A DNA stretch of 64,000 nt from Acidobacteriaceae bacterium (lineage in GTDB: Bacteria > Acidobacteriota > Terriglobia > Terriglobales > Acidobacteriaceae). Positions 54,069 to 62,577 of this stretch are shown here, one piece after another (within the stretch, counting starts at the first letter, position 1; each line of letters begins with the position of its first letter). The notes below the pieces were generated by a model, which was given only the letters and a program-made list of their open reading frames with translations, was not told the DNA's origin and did not search any database. The stretch spans positions 3,162,001 through 3,226,000 of the forward strand of contig JAPWKE010000003.1 of the NCBI GenBank assembly GCA_028283655.1, in the 5' to 3' direction. The position numbers and the translations under genes are program-made.

Positions 54069-54485
54069 TTAGTGAGCGGCGGCTACTGCAGCTTCTTCAG
54101 CCACGCCGTTCTTCTTCTTCCAGTCGCCGATCGCAGCGCGGATCGCGTCTTCTGCGAGTACCGAGCAGTGGATCTTCACCGGAGGAAGCGCGAGCTCCTT
54201 CACGATGTCTGTGTTCGAAATCTCGAGAGCTTCGGCAACCGTCTTGCCCTTCACCCACTCCGTCGCAAGCGACGAGCTGGCGATGGCCGAGCCGCAACCG
54301 AAGGTCTTGAACTTCGCGTCTTCGATGACCTGAGTCTCAGGGTTCACCTTGATCTGCAGGCGCATGACGTCGCCGCACTCCGGCGCGCCGACGAGGCCGG
54401 TTCCGACTTCGCTCGAGCTCTTGTCCAGCGTGCCAACGTTGCGCGGGTTCTCGTAGTGGTCAACAACCTTATCGCTATATGCCAT
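54069..54485 (-). CDS. iscU: Fe-S cluster scaffold protein IscU
   Basis: 138 residues from ATG 54485, with GGAGG seven bases upstream; an open frame to 54581 is the leader. AYSDKVVDHYENPRNVGTLD, GAPECGDVMRLQIKV, FKTFGCGSAIASSS and KIHCSVLAEDAI supply the three cluster-binding cysteines and the conserved Asp. The Ala-rich tail is short. It builds 2Fe-2S clusters with sulfur from IscS, whose gene is 28 kb away. Confidence 0.95.
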   Translation of the reverse strand: MAYSDKVVDHYENPRNVGTLDKSSSEVGTGLVGAPECGDVMRLQIKVNPETQVIEDAKFKTFGCGSAIASSSLATEWVKGKTVAEALEISNTDIVKELALPPVKIHCSVLAEDAIRAAIGDWKKKNGVAEEAAVAAAH

Positions 54486-54583
54486 GGGGAATCCTCCGAC
54501 CGGGCCAAACTCACCGGCGTCTTGTTTAGATGATACTCCGGCAGCCGAGGGTGCGGAAAGTCTCTTTTCGCACCCCGCCAAGG

Positions 54584-56038
54584 CTAATTGCCTGAAAAAT
54601 CATCGTTGTCGCCCTTTCCGTACGTCGGATACGGCACCGGATCGGGGTTGGTTGGCATCGCACGCAGCACGACCAGGTCCATCAGAACGGCATCCCACTG
54701 ACCAGCGTGCCGCTTGGACTCGTAGGGCAGCTCCAGATTCGCGTAATAGGCCAGAATGTCGCGCTTGATGCCCGGCGGAATTGGCTGCTTCGGTTGCTGG
54801 ACCAGTCTGTGCAGCAGCCGCGCATACGTCAGGTCGGTCAGCGGATACCCCGCTGGCTTCACCTCTCGCCCGGTATCCAGGTCGCGGTTCGCCAGCGGAT
54901 GCAGCGGGTCGCGTGCGCCGCGAATCACCACCTGACTCGCCCCAGGAAGCTCCGGCACCGCGTTCGAGCTCTGCGGATCGCGCTTACTGTCCTCCGCCGC
55001 CGCCACCTCCGCACTTGGCCGTGTCGCCGGGGGTGGAGTAAACCGCTGCAGCACTCGGTCAAGGACCTTCGCCGACATCATCACCGAGTGCGCGTACTCG
55101 CGCTGCGTCTCCGCCGTCGGCCCCTTCACCGCCACCAGCTTGATCGGCCCAACCTTTGGCAGAATCCAAAGCAAGCCCGCCAGCGAGTACGTTCCTATCC
55201 CCGCCGACTTGCGGTACTCGTCCCAATGATTGCGCTGCGCAACCTCTGCCATGCGTGCAGAAAGTGCGGCCACATCAGGATCGTTCACGGCGTCCGGCAC
55301 CTCGTGGCTTCGCTTCAGAATCGTCACCGCATAGGCGATGCGCGGGATGAACTTCCGCGTCGCAAAGCGGTAGGTGCTCACGTTGATGCGGGAGTGCTTG
55401 CGGTCGGTAAAGTCCTCCCGCAGGCCATAAGTCTGGTAGAACGCCAGTGCCAGCTGCCGTGTCGGAACCGCAAGCCCCACATGCCGCAGATAATGCACCG
55501 GCGCAAAGCGGTGCATCGCAATTTCGTGGATGTCGAAGCCGAACTCGGTCTGCACATGCTCGTGCGCGCCCTGCGAGTAGTTCACACTCTTGCCGTACCG
55601 CGCAGCCAGCTTTGGGAACTCCACGGGAACAGCCAGATTCGTTGCCATCGGATGCCCGATGTTGTCGCCGATGTAGTGCGAGAGCGCACCCACCGCAAAC
55701 GCCAGCTCATCGGCATTGCCCGCGTTACGAAACAGGTTCACGACGAAATCGCCGGAGCGCACATAGTGCGTCAGGTTGGAGAAGTTCGCATCGCCAAACG
55801 GGTAGTAGCCGATGTCCTGGATCACGCAGCCGCCATAGGCGTAGGCGCGCGCGTGCTCCACCTGCTCATCGGTCAGCGTAGGGTAACGGCTGCGCAGCAG
55901 CGGCACCACAGAACTCTGCCACGTCAGGTCGATCAACTGTTCATGCGTCTGCAGCGAGTACGCCTCTGACACATGCGGACATGCCGCCGCGCACAACAGC
56001 ACAGCAGCAGCGGTTCGGACAAACAGACTCAAACGCAT
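54584..56038 (-). CDS. Zinc-dependent phospholipase C-like protein
   Basis: 484 residues from ATG 56038. Signal peptide about 1-27 (LFVRTAAAVLLCAAACPHVSEA region). Mature N-terminus has SLQTHEQLIDLTW, then AFAVGALSHYIGDNIGHPMA and GAHEHVQTEFGFDIHE, the His/Asp set that binds zinc in the PLC/S1-P1 nuclease fold. Likely a periplasmic hydrolase of phospholipids or similar esters. The C-terminal 150 residues are Pro/Ala rich and may be a separate segment. Divergent from yceH. Confidence 0.82.
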   Translation of the reverse strand: MRLSLFVRTAAAVLLCAAACPHVSEAYSLQTHEQLIDLTWQSSVVPLLRSRYPTLTDEQVEHARAYAYGGCVIQDIGYYPFGDANFSNLTHYVRSGDFVVNLFRNAGNADELAFAVGALSHYIGDNIGHPMATNLAVPVEFPKLAARYGKSVNYSQGAHEHVQTEFGFDIHEIAMHRFAPVHYLRHVGLAVPTRQLALAFYQTYGLREDFTDRKHSRINVSTYRFATRKFIPRIAYAVTILKRSHEVPDAVNDPDVAALSARMAEVAQRNHWDEYRKSAGIGTYSLAGLLWILPKVGPIKLVAVKGPTAETQREYAHSVMMSAKVLDRVLQRFTPPPATRPSAEVAAAEDSKRDPQSSNAVPELPGASQVVIRGARDPLHPLANRDLDTGREVKPAGYPLTDLTYARLLHRLVQQPKQPIPPGIKRDILAYYANLELPYESKRHAGQWDAVLMDLVVLRAMPTNPDPVPYPTYGKGDNDDFSGN

Positions 56039-56127
56039 AGGTGACAAAAGCTTGGATGCAGATTCTTCGTCACTCACCGTATCGCAATCTGCAACACTTC
56101 GGCGCGGCAGGTAGCATAGGAGCCATC

Positions 56128-56784
56128 ATGCTGAACCTTAGTCCCATCGAGCTTCGCGTCCTTGGCTCCCTCATCGAGAAGGAAATCACGACGCCCGAGT
56201 ACTATCCGCTGAGTCTGAACGCGCTGGTCAACGCCTGCAACCAGAAGTCCAGCCGCGATCCGGTCATGGAACTCACCGAAGCCGACGTCCGCACCGCGCT
56301 CTTCGACCTCGAGCAGCTCGGCTTCGTCCGCGTTCTGAATGAAACACGCTCGACCAAGTTCGAGCACCTCGCGTACCACAAGCTCGATCTGCGCCGCCCG
56401 GAGATCGCCATTACCGGCCTGCTGCTGCTGCGCGGCCCGCAAACGCCTGCAGAACTGCGCACCCGCGCAGAACGCCTGTTCAGCTTTGAAGACACAACCG
56501 CCGTCGCCGACGCTCTCACGCGGCTGGCAGGGCGCGAAACGCCGCTTGCCATTCAACTCGCACGACAGCCGGGGTCGCGTGAAGCACGATGGATGCACCT
56601 GCTCGGTGGCCCTGTCGATGTCTCCGCCAGCGCAGCGACCCCATCTCATCCCACCGCCAGCGCCCCACAGGACGACTCGCGCATCGCCGCCCTTGAAGCC
56701 GTGATCGTCTCACTCACCGAGCGCGTGCAGGTTCTGGAGCAGCAGATAGCAGGAGCAGAAGAGCAGGAGAAGCTAGGCGAGTAG
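56128..56784 (+). CDS. yceH: DUF480 (YceH-like) protein
   Basis: 218 residues from ATG 56128, with AGGAG five bases before it. LSPIELRVLGSLIEKEITTP, EYYPLSLNALVNACNQKSSR and HKLDLRRPEIAITGLLLLRG are the DUF480 blocks, with two winged-helix folds. A short C-terminal coiled coil (IAALEAVIVSLTERVQVLEQ) is typical. Cytoplasmic, function unknown. Its stop lies within a tandem repeat that continues downstream. Confidence 0.9.
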   Translation: MLNLSPIELRVLGSLIEKEITTPEYYPLSLNALVNACNQKSSRDPVMELTEADVRTALFDLEQLGFVRVLNETRSTKFEHLAYHKLDLRRPEIAITGLLLLRGPQTPAELRTRAERLFSFEDTTAVADALTRLAGRETPLAIQLARQPGSREARWMHLLGGPVDVSASAATPSHPTASAPQDDSRIAALEAVIVSLTERVQVLEQQIAGAEEQEKLGE

Positions 56785-56807
56785 GAAAGGCTAGGCGAGT
56801 AGGAAAG
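56772..56807 (+). repeat. Tandem duplication of an 18-bp unit at the end of yceH
   Basis: GCTAGGCGAGTAGGAAAG occurs twice head to tail (56772-56789, 56790-56807). The TAG in the first copy is the yceH stop, and a GTAGGCG fragment follows. It belongs to a group of TAG/GTAG-rich stretches that recur in this part of the window. Confidence 0.85.
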
Positions 56808-56858
56808 TAGGCGCAGAGCTATGCTCCTCCAGCCTGCTCCCTACTTCCTACTCCCTTG

Positions 56859-56912
56859 CAGACAGCAAAACAGCGGGGACCCGGTACCGGGTCCCCGCTG
56901 TTTTGCTGTCTG
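56859..56912. terminator. 54-bp perfect palindrome, bidirectional terminator
   Basis: The two arms (56859-56885 and 56886-56912) are exact complements centred on GGTACC. The layout is AAAAC, GC-rich stem, GTTTT on both strands, so the hairpin is followed by a T-run whichever strand is read. It sits between convergent yceH and the OmpH gene and would terminate both. Confidence 0.88.
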
Positions 56913-56920
56913 TGAAAGAG

Positions 56921-57568
56921 TTACTTCTTCGGTGCGGTGGTGTGCGTTGCCGGGCGGTGAACTGCCGGAGCAGACGGCGGCGGAGCAGCGATGCCCGAAG
57001 CCGAGTTATACGCGACCACAACAGCCTGCGTGATGTCCGTCTTCTCGGAGAACCACAGAACCGGGTTCGGGCTCTGCTGGTTGCCACCGACGTTGATCAT
57101 CATCGTGAAGCCGTTTTCCTGGGCATACTTCACAGCTGTCGCGCCAACCTTCTGCGAGATCTTGCCGAGAGCTTCCTGGATATCACCCTGGTAAGCGTTC
57201 TGAGCGTCTTCTGCGTCACGCTGCAGCTGCTTTTCCTTGGTGTCGATGGTCTTCACGCGGTTCGCGCGATCGTCATCGGGAGCGCCAGCCGGAAGAGCCT
57301 GGAGCTGCTTCTTCAACGAGTCCACTTCAGAAGCCAGAGCGTCGATCTGAGCCTTCTTCGGCTCATACTTCTTCTGGATATCGGCGAATGCCTTCTGGCC
57401 TTCGTTGGTCGCAACGACTGCCTGTTCAAAGGCAATAACAGCGACCTTGGCCGGAACGGCTTCGGGCTTGACGGCAGCCGCTGGGGCAGGAGCGGCAGGA
57501 GCCTGGGCCACGGCATAAGAGGAGGTAACAAGGCCGGCGGCCAATGCAAAAACAAGCTTGCGGTTCAT
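56921..57568 (-). CDS. OmpH/Skp-family periplasmic chaperone
   Basis: 215 residues from ATG 57568; an open frame to 57667 is the leader. Signal peptide 1-22 (NRKLVFALAAGLVTSSYAVA). Ala/Pro linker, then AVIAFEQAVVATNEGQKAF and a long coiled coil (about 65-145) rich in Lys, Asp and Gln, the tentacle helices of Skp, ending in the short beta part INVGG. The Skp family holds outer-membrane proteins during transit. A Pro/His/Thr tail is extra. The bidirectional terminator lies eight bases downstream. Confidence 0.87.
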   Translation of the reverse strand: MNRKLVFALAAGLVTSSYAVAQAPAAPAPAAAVKPEAVPAKVAVIAFEQAVVATNEGQKAFADIQKKYEPKKAQIDALASEVDSLKKQLQALPAGAPDDDRANRVKTIDTKEKQLQRDAEDAQNAYQGDIQEALGKISQKVGATAVKYAQENGFTMMINVGGNQQSPNPVLWFSEKTDITQAVVVAYNSASGIAAPPPSAPAVHRPATHTTAPKK

Positions 57569-57791
57569 TTGGATTCTGTTGCTCCTTGAGTTCGCTTCTC
57601 GGACGGGGAGGTAGTGACGGCCGTGATCAGCATTTCGCCGCGTAACGCCCGTTAGCTTCCTCCGCAAACATTGTTGCGGAATGGGCGCGAGACCTCGAAA
57701 CGGCTAGGCAGATTATAGGTTCCACTTTTCCGCAGGGTCAATGACCTCGAACCGTGATCTGCACCTCTAAACCGTCCTTTTTCCAAGAAAA

Positions 57792-58019
57792 TTACGCAGT
57801 AGCCTCCTGCAAGACGTTCAAATATCCCGAAATCTGTACCTGAAAGCTTCCAATTTTCAAAATCTCATCGTTCCAGCAGCCATCCTCCGCCGATAACCCC
57901 ATTATTTTCAAGCAATCGCATTCTTTCCCGGTTTGGTACGGGGATTGCTCTATAGAAAAGTGTTCGTAGTCAGGCGTCACCGTCCGGCATATAGCGAATG
58001 AGTTCTCAATCGGGATCAT
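57792..58019 (-). CDS. Possible small protein, unknown
   Basis: 75 residues from ATG 58019 (nine more codons are open upstream). The composition (NSFAICRTVTPDYEHFSIEQ, KIMGLSAEDGCWNDEILKIG) is protein-like and unlike the shadow frames around it, but there is no Shine-Dalgarno site and no family match. Three cysteines. The local A/T richness suggests acquired or decayed DNA. Weak call. Confidence 0.28.
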   Translation of the reverse strand: MIPIENSFAICRTVTPDYEHFSIEQSPYQTGKECDCLKIMGLSAEDGCWNDEILKIGSFQVQISGYLNVLQEATA

Positions 58020-58119
58020 GAGACGCACCCACCGAGGTCGCGCCACCCAGCCGAGACTCTAGTTTCCCGCCACACGCGAGAGACACCTTATGGAGGCCAG
58101 TGACTGGCCAATAGCTGAG

Positions 58120-58155
58120 GGCCATCTTCCGGGGAGGGAAGATGGCCTTTATGCT
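58120..58155 (+). terminator. Hairpin with following T-rich run
   Basis: Stem of 11 perfect pairs (58120-58130 with 58137-58147), six-base loop, then TTTATGCTTTCTT. A smaller GGCCAG/CTGGCC hairpin stands just before it at about 58095-58109. No gene ends here on the plus strand, so a small RNA transcribed from the left is possible. Confidence 0.4.
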
Positions 58156-58786
58156 TTCTTGTCGACGATGCAAGGAGTTCTTGCACACCCGGCAAGGCTG
58201 GCGTACACTCGAATCGTTCGCGGTGTCACGCACTGCAGAGTGGTCGAACGTTCGACTGAACGAAATCACTCAACAGCGAAACGCCAGGCGGATAAAGTCG
58301 GCAGGACGCACAGGAAGAACGCCGAAAGGGTTCAAACGTGGGGCGAGACTACCGTCGCAAGTCCGCCACAGACAATTAGATTTCCCGAAAGATTCCAAAC
58401 TAAGATGTTTCTTCGCAAGGTTGCGCTGTTTGCCCAAAGGGCATTCCGTCCGCAACTCCGAAGCAGAGAAGCTGGCAAGGTGGGGATGGGAAAACGCCAC
58501 AGGGGCTTCAACAGACCTAGAGCGTAACTGCAGCACACTCCGTTGCACCGTGAAGGTGAAACGGGCCGGTAGCAAAGGTTGAGGAGCTCGATTCCGAAAC
58601 CGAAACCGGCAACAATGATGGGCCAGCTGTTGTACCGAGTAAACGCTTGAAGCAAACGCAATTCCGAGATCGGGAACTTCGGTTCGTGGAGCCGTCACAG
58701 CATATCTGCTGCGACAGGCGCCAGTTCGCGAACGCACTGGTCTTATGCTTTGACCTCGGCACACAGCATAAGGAAAGCACAGCATC

Positions 58787-59971
58787 ATGTCAGAGCAGAA
58801 CCTGGTAGACGCCGCACAGATGGCCTTTGCGGACGATTTCGGTGGGGACTTCGACTCCGCCGGCGATAACGACTTTGAGTCAGGCACAGGGCCGGACGGT
58901 CAACCCGCCCCGGGCATGGGCCAGAGCAAGAGCTCTCGCCGCCGCCGCCGTAAGCGCAAGAGCAAGGTAGACGGTGCGCCGGCTGGAGAAGGCTCGTCCG
59001 AAAACGCTGGCGACATCGCGGCCAGCGCCGCTCCGCAGACGATCGTCATGGAAGGCGAGAGCCTGGCGCTCTCCAGCCCGGCCCCTGCTGCTGCAGGCGG
59101 CGAACGTCAGCCCCAGCAGCGTCGTAACAGCAATAATGGCCAGGGGCAGAGCCAGCCGCAGGGACAGGGCGCTCCGCAGGGCGAAAAGCGCTGGAAGAAG
59201 AAGTTCCGCGACCGCGAGCGTCGCCCGCGCAACGAGAACCCCGGCAATAACACCCGCAGCGATAGCAACAACAATAGCGGCGGCGGTGAGCGCCCGCGCA
59301 GCTTTGGCGGCGGACGTCCGGATAACTTCGGCAACCTCGCCAGCGGTGGCTTCAAGCGCAAGGGACAGAAGCAGGGTGGACAGAAGGAACGCGGCTTTGT
59401 GGGTCCCATGGACCACAGCTACCGCGACGCTTCGGTCGACTTCAATGGCGTGCCTCCTTCGACGATCAACCTGAACGGCGGACGTCGTCATAGCGGTGGT
59501 CGTCACCACGGCGACTCGCAGCCGATTGACTACAACATGCCGCGTCCCATTCCGATCCCGGAAGACGCACAGACACATATCTACTTCTTCATCGAAGAGC
59601 TGTTCTTCATCGCCAAGATCCAGGAGTCGGCAAAGAAGCTGGGCGTAAAGATCTCGTTCCTCAAGAACGAGAAGGAATCGATCGAGCAGCTGACGAGCGG
59701 TGCGGAAGAGAACAAACCTGCGCTGATTGTTTTCGATCTGAACAACGCCAACGCCAAGCCGCTGACCACGATCCCCAAGCTGAAGACCAAGCTGAAGCGC
59801 GGAACCTCTATCGTCGGCTTCCTTTCGCACCTGCAGGGCGACCTGAAGGCCAAGGCGATGGAAGCGGGATGCGATGTAGTGATGCCGCGCGCAGCGTTCT
59901 CGCAGAACCTTCCGAACCTTCTTCGCCGCTATGGCGCGGAAGAAGAGGACGAGATTAACTACAACTACTAG
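58787..59971 (+). CDS. Protein with disordered basic N-terminus and receiver-like C-terminal domain
   Basis: 394 residues. The first 250 are low complexity: an acidic start, a SSRRRRRKRKSK cluster near 50, then Gln/Asn/Gly/Arg-rich stretches with RG and GGR repeats. This resembles RNA-binding disordered tails such as those of RNase E or DEAD-box proteins. From about 265 a CheY-like fold begins: HIYFFIEELFFIAKIQESAK, ALIVFDLN (candidate Asp), VGFLSHLQGDLKAKAMEAG, VVMPRAAF. In place of the usual DD pair there is EE, and Lys of the K-P motif is Pro-Arg, so it may be a pseudo-receiver. A terminator follows. Function not recognised; a role in RNA binding or condensate formation is inference. Confidence 0.75.
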   Translation: MSEQNLVDAAQMAFADDFGGDFDSAGDNDFESGTGPDGQPAPGMGQSKSSRRRRRKRKSKVDGAPAGEGSSENAGDIAASAAPQTIVMEGESLALSSPAPAAAGGERQPQQRRNSNNGQGQSQPQGQGAPQGEKRWKKKFRDRERRPRNENPGNNTRSDSNNNSGGGERPRSFGGGRPDNFGNLASGGFKRKGQKQGGQKERGFVGPMDHSYRDASVDFNGVPPSTINLNGGRRHSGGRHHGDSQPIDYNMPRPIPIPEDAQTHIYFFIEELFFIAKIQESAKKLGVKISFLKNEKESIEQLTSGAEENKPALIVFDLNNANAKPLTTIPKLKTKLKRGTSIVGFLSHLQGDLKAKAMEAGCDVVMPRAAFSQNLPNLLRRYGAEEEDEINYNY

Positions 59972-59991
59972 AGCGTAGAGAGTAGAGCGTA

Positions 59992-60030
59992 AAAAGAGCC
60001 GGACAGCTTATGCTGTCCGGCTCTTTTCGT
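59992..60030 (+). terminator. Intrinsic terminator after the receiver-like gene
   Basis: Perfect 16-base-pair stem (59992-60007 with 60012-60027), TTAT loop, ending CTCTTTTCG with four Ts inside the right arm and AAAA in the left. It begins 20 bases after the stop codon. Confidence 0.88.
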
Positions 60031-60203
60031 TTGGCCCATCCTTGATCGGCCGACTCGATGTGATGGATAAAGAGGGTTCCGCGGAGACATTGCAGTTAGG
60101 CAATTGGTACTTTTCCTGCACGAGAAAATAGTGAACCAAGAGAGTAAACACCTGGCTCAAGCGCTACTTTAGGGTTTACTGATGCAGCAATACGACTGCA
60201 GCC

Positions 60204-62456
60204 TTAGGCGATGCGCCGGGAGGCGTCTTTGCCCCAGATTTCGAGGAAACACTGGATGAGAGCTACTGCCGCAGGGGTGACACCGGCCATGCGGCTGGCC
60301 TGACCGAGTGTGGCTGGGCGCACACGAGTGAGCTTTTCGACCATCTCCTTCGAGAGGCCTGAAACCTTGCTGTACTCGAACCATGTCGGGATGGCGCGGT
60401 CTTCGTCGCGGCGGAGGCGGTCCATGGAGCGCTGCTGCTGCGAGAGGTAACCAGCGAACTTGATGCCGGTTTCAACGGTCTTCATCTCGTTGCGAACCCA
60501 TGCCGGAAGAGCGGGAGCCGAGTGGCTAAGGTGTGTGGCCTCGATGGCGTTCGTCCAGGGCTCGAAAGCAGCAACCGACTTCATGCGGTCGAGCAGGAGC
60601 GGGACGAGCATTTCGATGGTGATAGCGGGACGCTTGAGGAGCTGAGAGAAGCTTTCGCCACGGGTAAAGGTGCCCGGGTCAGCCGCACCTTCAGTGTCAA
60701 AGTGCGTCTGCAGTCGGGCAACTTCCTCTTCGTTAAGGCGGGCTTTTTCGAGCAGCGCGAGGAACGCGGCAGCGCGGGCCTGCTTGGCTTCGAACTGTGC
60801 CCAGGCTGCGTCGTCGATGAGGCCGAGAGCACGGCCGTGTGCCGTGAGGCGAACATCGGCGTTGTCGATGCGGAGGTGCAGGCGAAACTCGGCACGCGAG
60901 GTGAACATGCGGTATGGCTCGTCGGTACCCTTGCTAATGAGGTCGTCGATGAGGATGCCGGTGTAGGCTTCGGTGCGGTCGAGGGTGAAGGACGAGGGGG
61001 TAGGGTTTAGGGGGTAGGGTGTAGCGTGTAGCGAATCAGCAGTGGATGGCGTATCTGCCACAGAAGCCAAAGAGTCTTCTACACCCTCTCCCCTAAACCC
61101 TGCACCCTCGTTTGCCTCAGCAACGCTCTTCGCATACAGCGCAGCGTTGATGCCCGCCATCAGGCCCTGGCACGCGGCTTCTTCGTAGCCGCTGGTGCCG
61201 TTGATCTGCCCGCCGAGGTAGAGGCCTTCATAGGCCTTTACCTTCAAGGTGCGATCGAGTTCGGTTGGGTCGATCGCGTCGTACTCGATCGCGTACCCGG
61301 GGCGCAGCATTTCGGCGTTTTCGAGCCCCGGGATGCTGCGCACCATGGCCATCTGCACGTCCATGGGCAGCGACGTGCTCATGCCGTTGACGTAGACCTC
61401 ATGCGTTGTGAGTCCTTCGGGTTCGAGGAAGAACTGGTGCTGCGCCTTGTCCGGAAAGCGGACGATCTTGTCTTCAATCGACGGGCAGTAGCGCGGGCCG
61501 ATGCCTTCGATCTGCCCGGTGTACATGGGCGAACGGTGCACGTTTTCACGGATCAATCGCAGCGTTTCGGGCGTCGTTGTCGCGATGTGACAGGATATCT
61601 GGCGCAATGGCGGCTGCCATTGAGACGAGGGCGCAGAGTGAAGAGCGTAGTGGGTAGAAGGCGCATCCTCGCCATCGCCCACCTCGGAGCCTGACACCTG
61701 CTGCAGGGCTGCCAGACTGCGGAAGCTGAAGGGGGTGGGGTCTGCGTCGCCGGGCTGCTCTTCGAAGCGCTCCCAGGCGATGGTGCGGCCGTCGAGGCGC
61801 GGTGGTGTGCCGGTCTTAAGACGAGTTTCGCGCAGGCCGAGCTTCTTCAGATTTTCGCCGAGCAGCACGCTGGCTGGCTCACCCGAGCGTCCGGCGGTGT
61901 ACTGCTGCTCGCCACAGTGGATGAGGCCGTTGAGGAAGGTGCCCGTGGTGACGACAACGGCCTTGGCCTGAATGGTGCGGCCATCGCGGAGGAGGACACC
62001 AGTGATACGGGGTAAAGCAGGGTTTAGGGCGTCCAGCCCCTCGGCAGCCTCAGAGGAATCGTGTTCGATCACCAGATCGACCACCTCACCCTGCTTGATG
62101 AAGAGATTGGGAATGGACTCGAGCATCTCCCGCATCTTTACGCGGTAAAGAGCCTTGTCGCATTGCGCGCGGGGGCTCCAGACCGCAGGGCCGCGAGAGG
62201 TATTGAGCAGGCGGAACTGGATGCCGCAAGCATCAGCCACTTCGCCCATAATGCCGCCAAGTGCGTCGATCTCGCGAACGAGATGACCCTTGGCGACGCC
62301 CCCAATGGCAGGATTGCAGGACATCTGCGCGATAAGGTCTAGGTTCAACGTAAACATGGCCGTGCGGAGGCCCATGCGCGCAGAGGCGGCAGCGGCCTCA
62401 CAGCCGGCGTGCCCTGCGCCCACCACCAAAACATCGAACTTTTCAATAAATGCCAT
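60204..62456 (-). CDS. mnmG: tRNA uridine-5-carboxymethylaminomethyl modification enzyme
   Basis: 750 residues from ATG 62456; a TTG and an ATG a few codons upstream are possible. FAD-binding [95 protein letters not shown] and, near the C-terminus, [14 protein letters not shown] are all MnmG. With MnmE it modifies the wobble uridine of several tRNAs. The usual length is about 620-630; this one has two insertions, about 25-30 residues after TPFSFRS and about 40 residues after NAALYAKSV, that fall in G- or C-rich repeat DNA. The frame is kept. Both inserts lie outside the blocks listed. Confidence 0.95.
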   Translation of the reverse strand: MAFIEKFDVLVVGAGHAGCEAAAASARMGLRTAMFTLNLDLIAQMSCNPAIGGVAKGHLVREIDALGGIMGEVADACGIQFRLLNTSRGPAVWSPRAQCDKALYRVKMREMLESIPNLFIKQGEVVDLVIEHDSSEAAEGLDALNPALPRITGVLLRDGRTIQAKAVVVTTGTFLNGLIHCGEQQYTAGRSGEPASVLLGENLKKLGLRETRLKTGTPPRLDGRTIAWERFEEQPGDADPTPFSFRSLAALQQVSGSEVGDGEDAPSTHYALHSAPSSQWQPPLRQISCHIATTTPETLRLIRENVHRSPMYTGQIEGIGPRYCPSIEDKIVRFPDKAQHQFFLEPEGLTTHEVYVNGMSTSLPMDVQMAMVRSIPGLENAEMLRPGYAIEYDAIDPTELDRTLKVKAYEGLYLGGQINGTSGYEEAACQGLMAGINAALYAKSVAEANEGAGFRGEGVEDSLASVADTPSTADSLHATPYPLNPTPSSFTLDRTEAYTGILIDDLISKGTDEPYRMFTSRAEFRLHLRIDNADVRLTAHGRALGLIDDAAWAQFEAKQARAAAFLALLEKARLNEEEVARLQTHFDTEGAADPGTFTRGESFSQLLKRPAITIEMLVPLLLDRMKSVAAFEPWTNAIEATHLSHSAPALPAWVRNEMKTVETGIKFAGYLSQQQRSMDRLRRDEDRAIPTWFEYSKVSGLSKEMVEKLTRVRPATLGQASRMAGVTPAAVALIQCFLEIWGKDASRRIA
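60993..61110. repeat. Imperfect inverted repeat inside mnmG
   Basis: Two 32-base arms (60993-61024 and 61079-61110) match as inverted repeats at 28 of 32 positions by my count, separated by 54 bases. The arms are G-rich on one strand, with AGGGTTTAGGGG and GGGTGTAG. The element falls where MnmG has a 40-residue insertion relative to E. coli MnmG, so it looks like a REP/MITE-like element translated in frame. Confidence 0.75.
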
Positions 62457-62577
62457 CGTATACAGAACCATCAACTATTCTAGTTGCCACACAGACCTTT
62501 GCGTCAGGCCGTTGCACGAAGTGTGCCCGGTTGGACGTTGGCAACTCATCGCCGAGTACTCAGGAGACTTCACTCAC

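Larger units (their letters stand above)
57569..58786. other. Gene-poor region of about 1.2 kb
   Basis: Between the OmpH and receiver-like genes. Base composition is visibly more A/T rich than its flanks in 57770-58000, and several overlapping open frames on both strands lack family similarity. I see no rRNA, RNase P, tmRNA or SRP signature. It holds one possible small gene (57792-58019) and a hairpin at 58120. It may be a degraded gene or an RNA I cannot recognise. Confidence 0.5.

Noticed and set aside
58230-58350. tRNA- or RNase P-like words (AGAGTGGTCGAACG, GGGTTCAAACG, ACAGCGAAACGCC)
   Set aside because: No cloverleaf or P RNA core could be folded around them: acceptor and anticodon stems do not pair, and the conserved P RNA boxes are missing.
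58270-58887. A 205-codon minus-strand open frame across the start of the receiver-like gene
   Set aside because: It overlaps a better plus-strand gene start, is Arg/Ser/Pro rich in the way of shadow frames and shows no domain.
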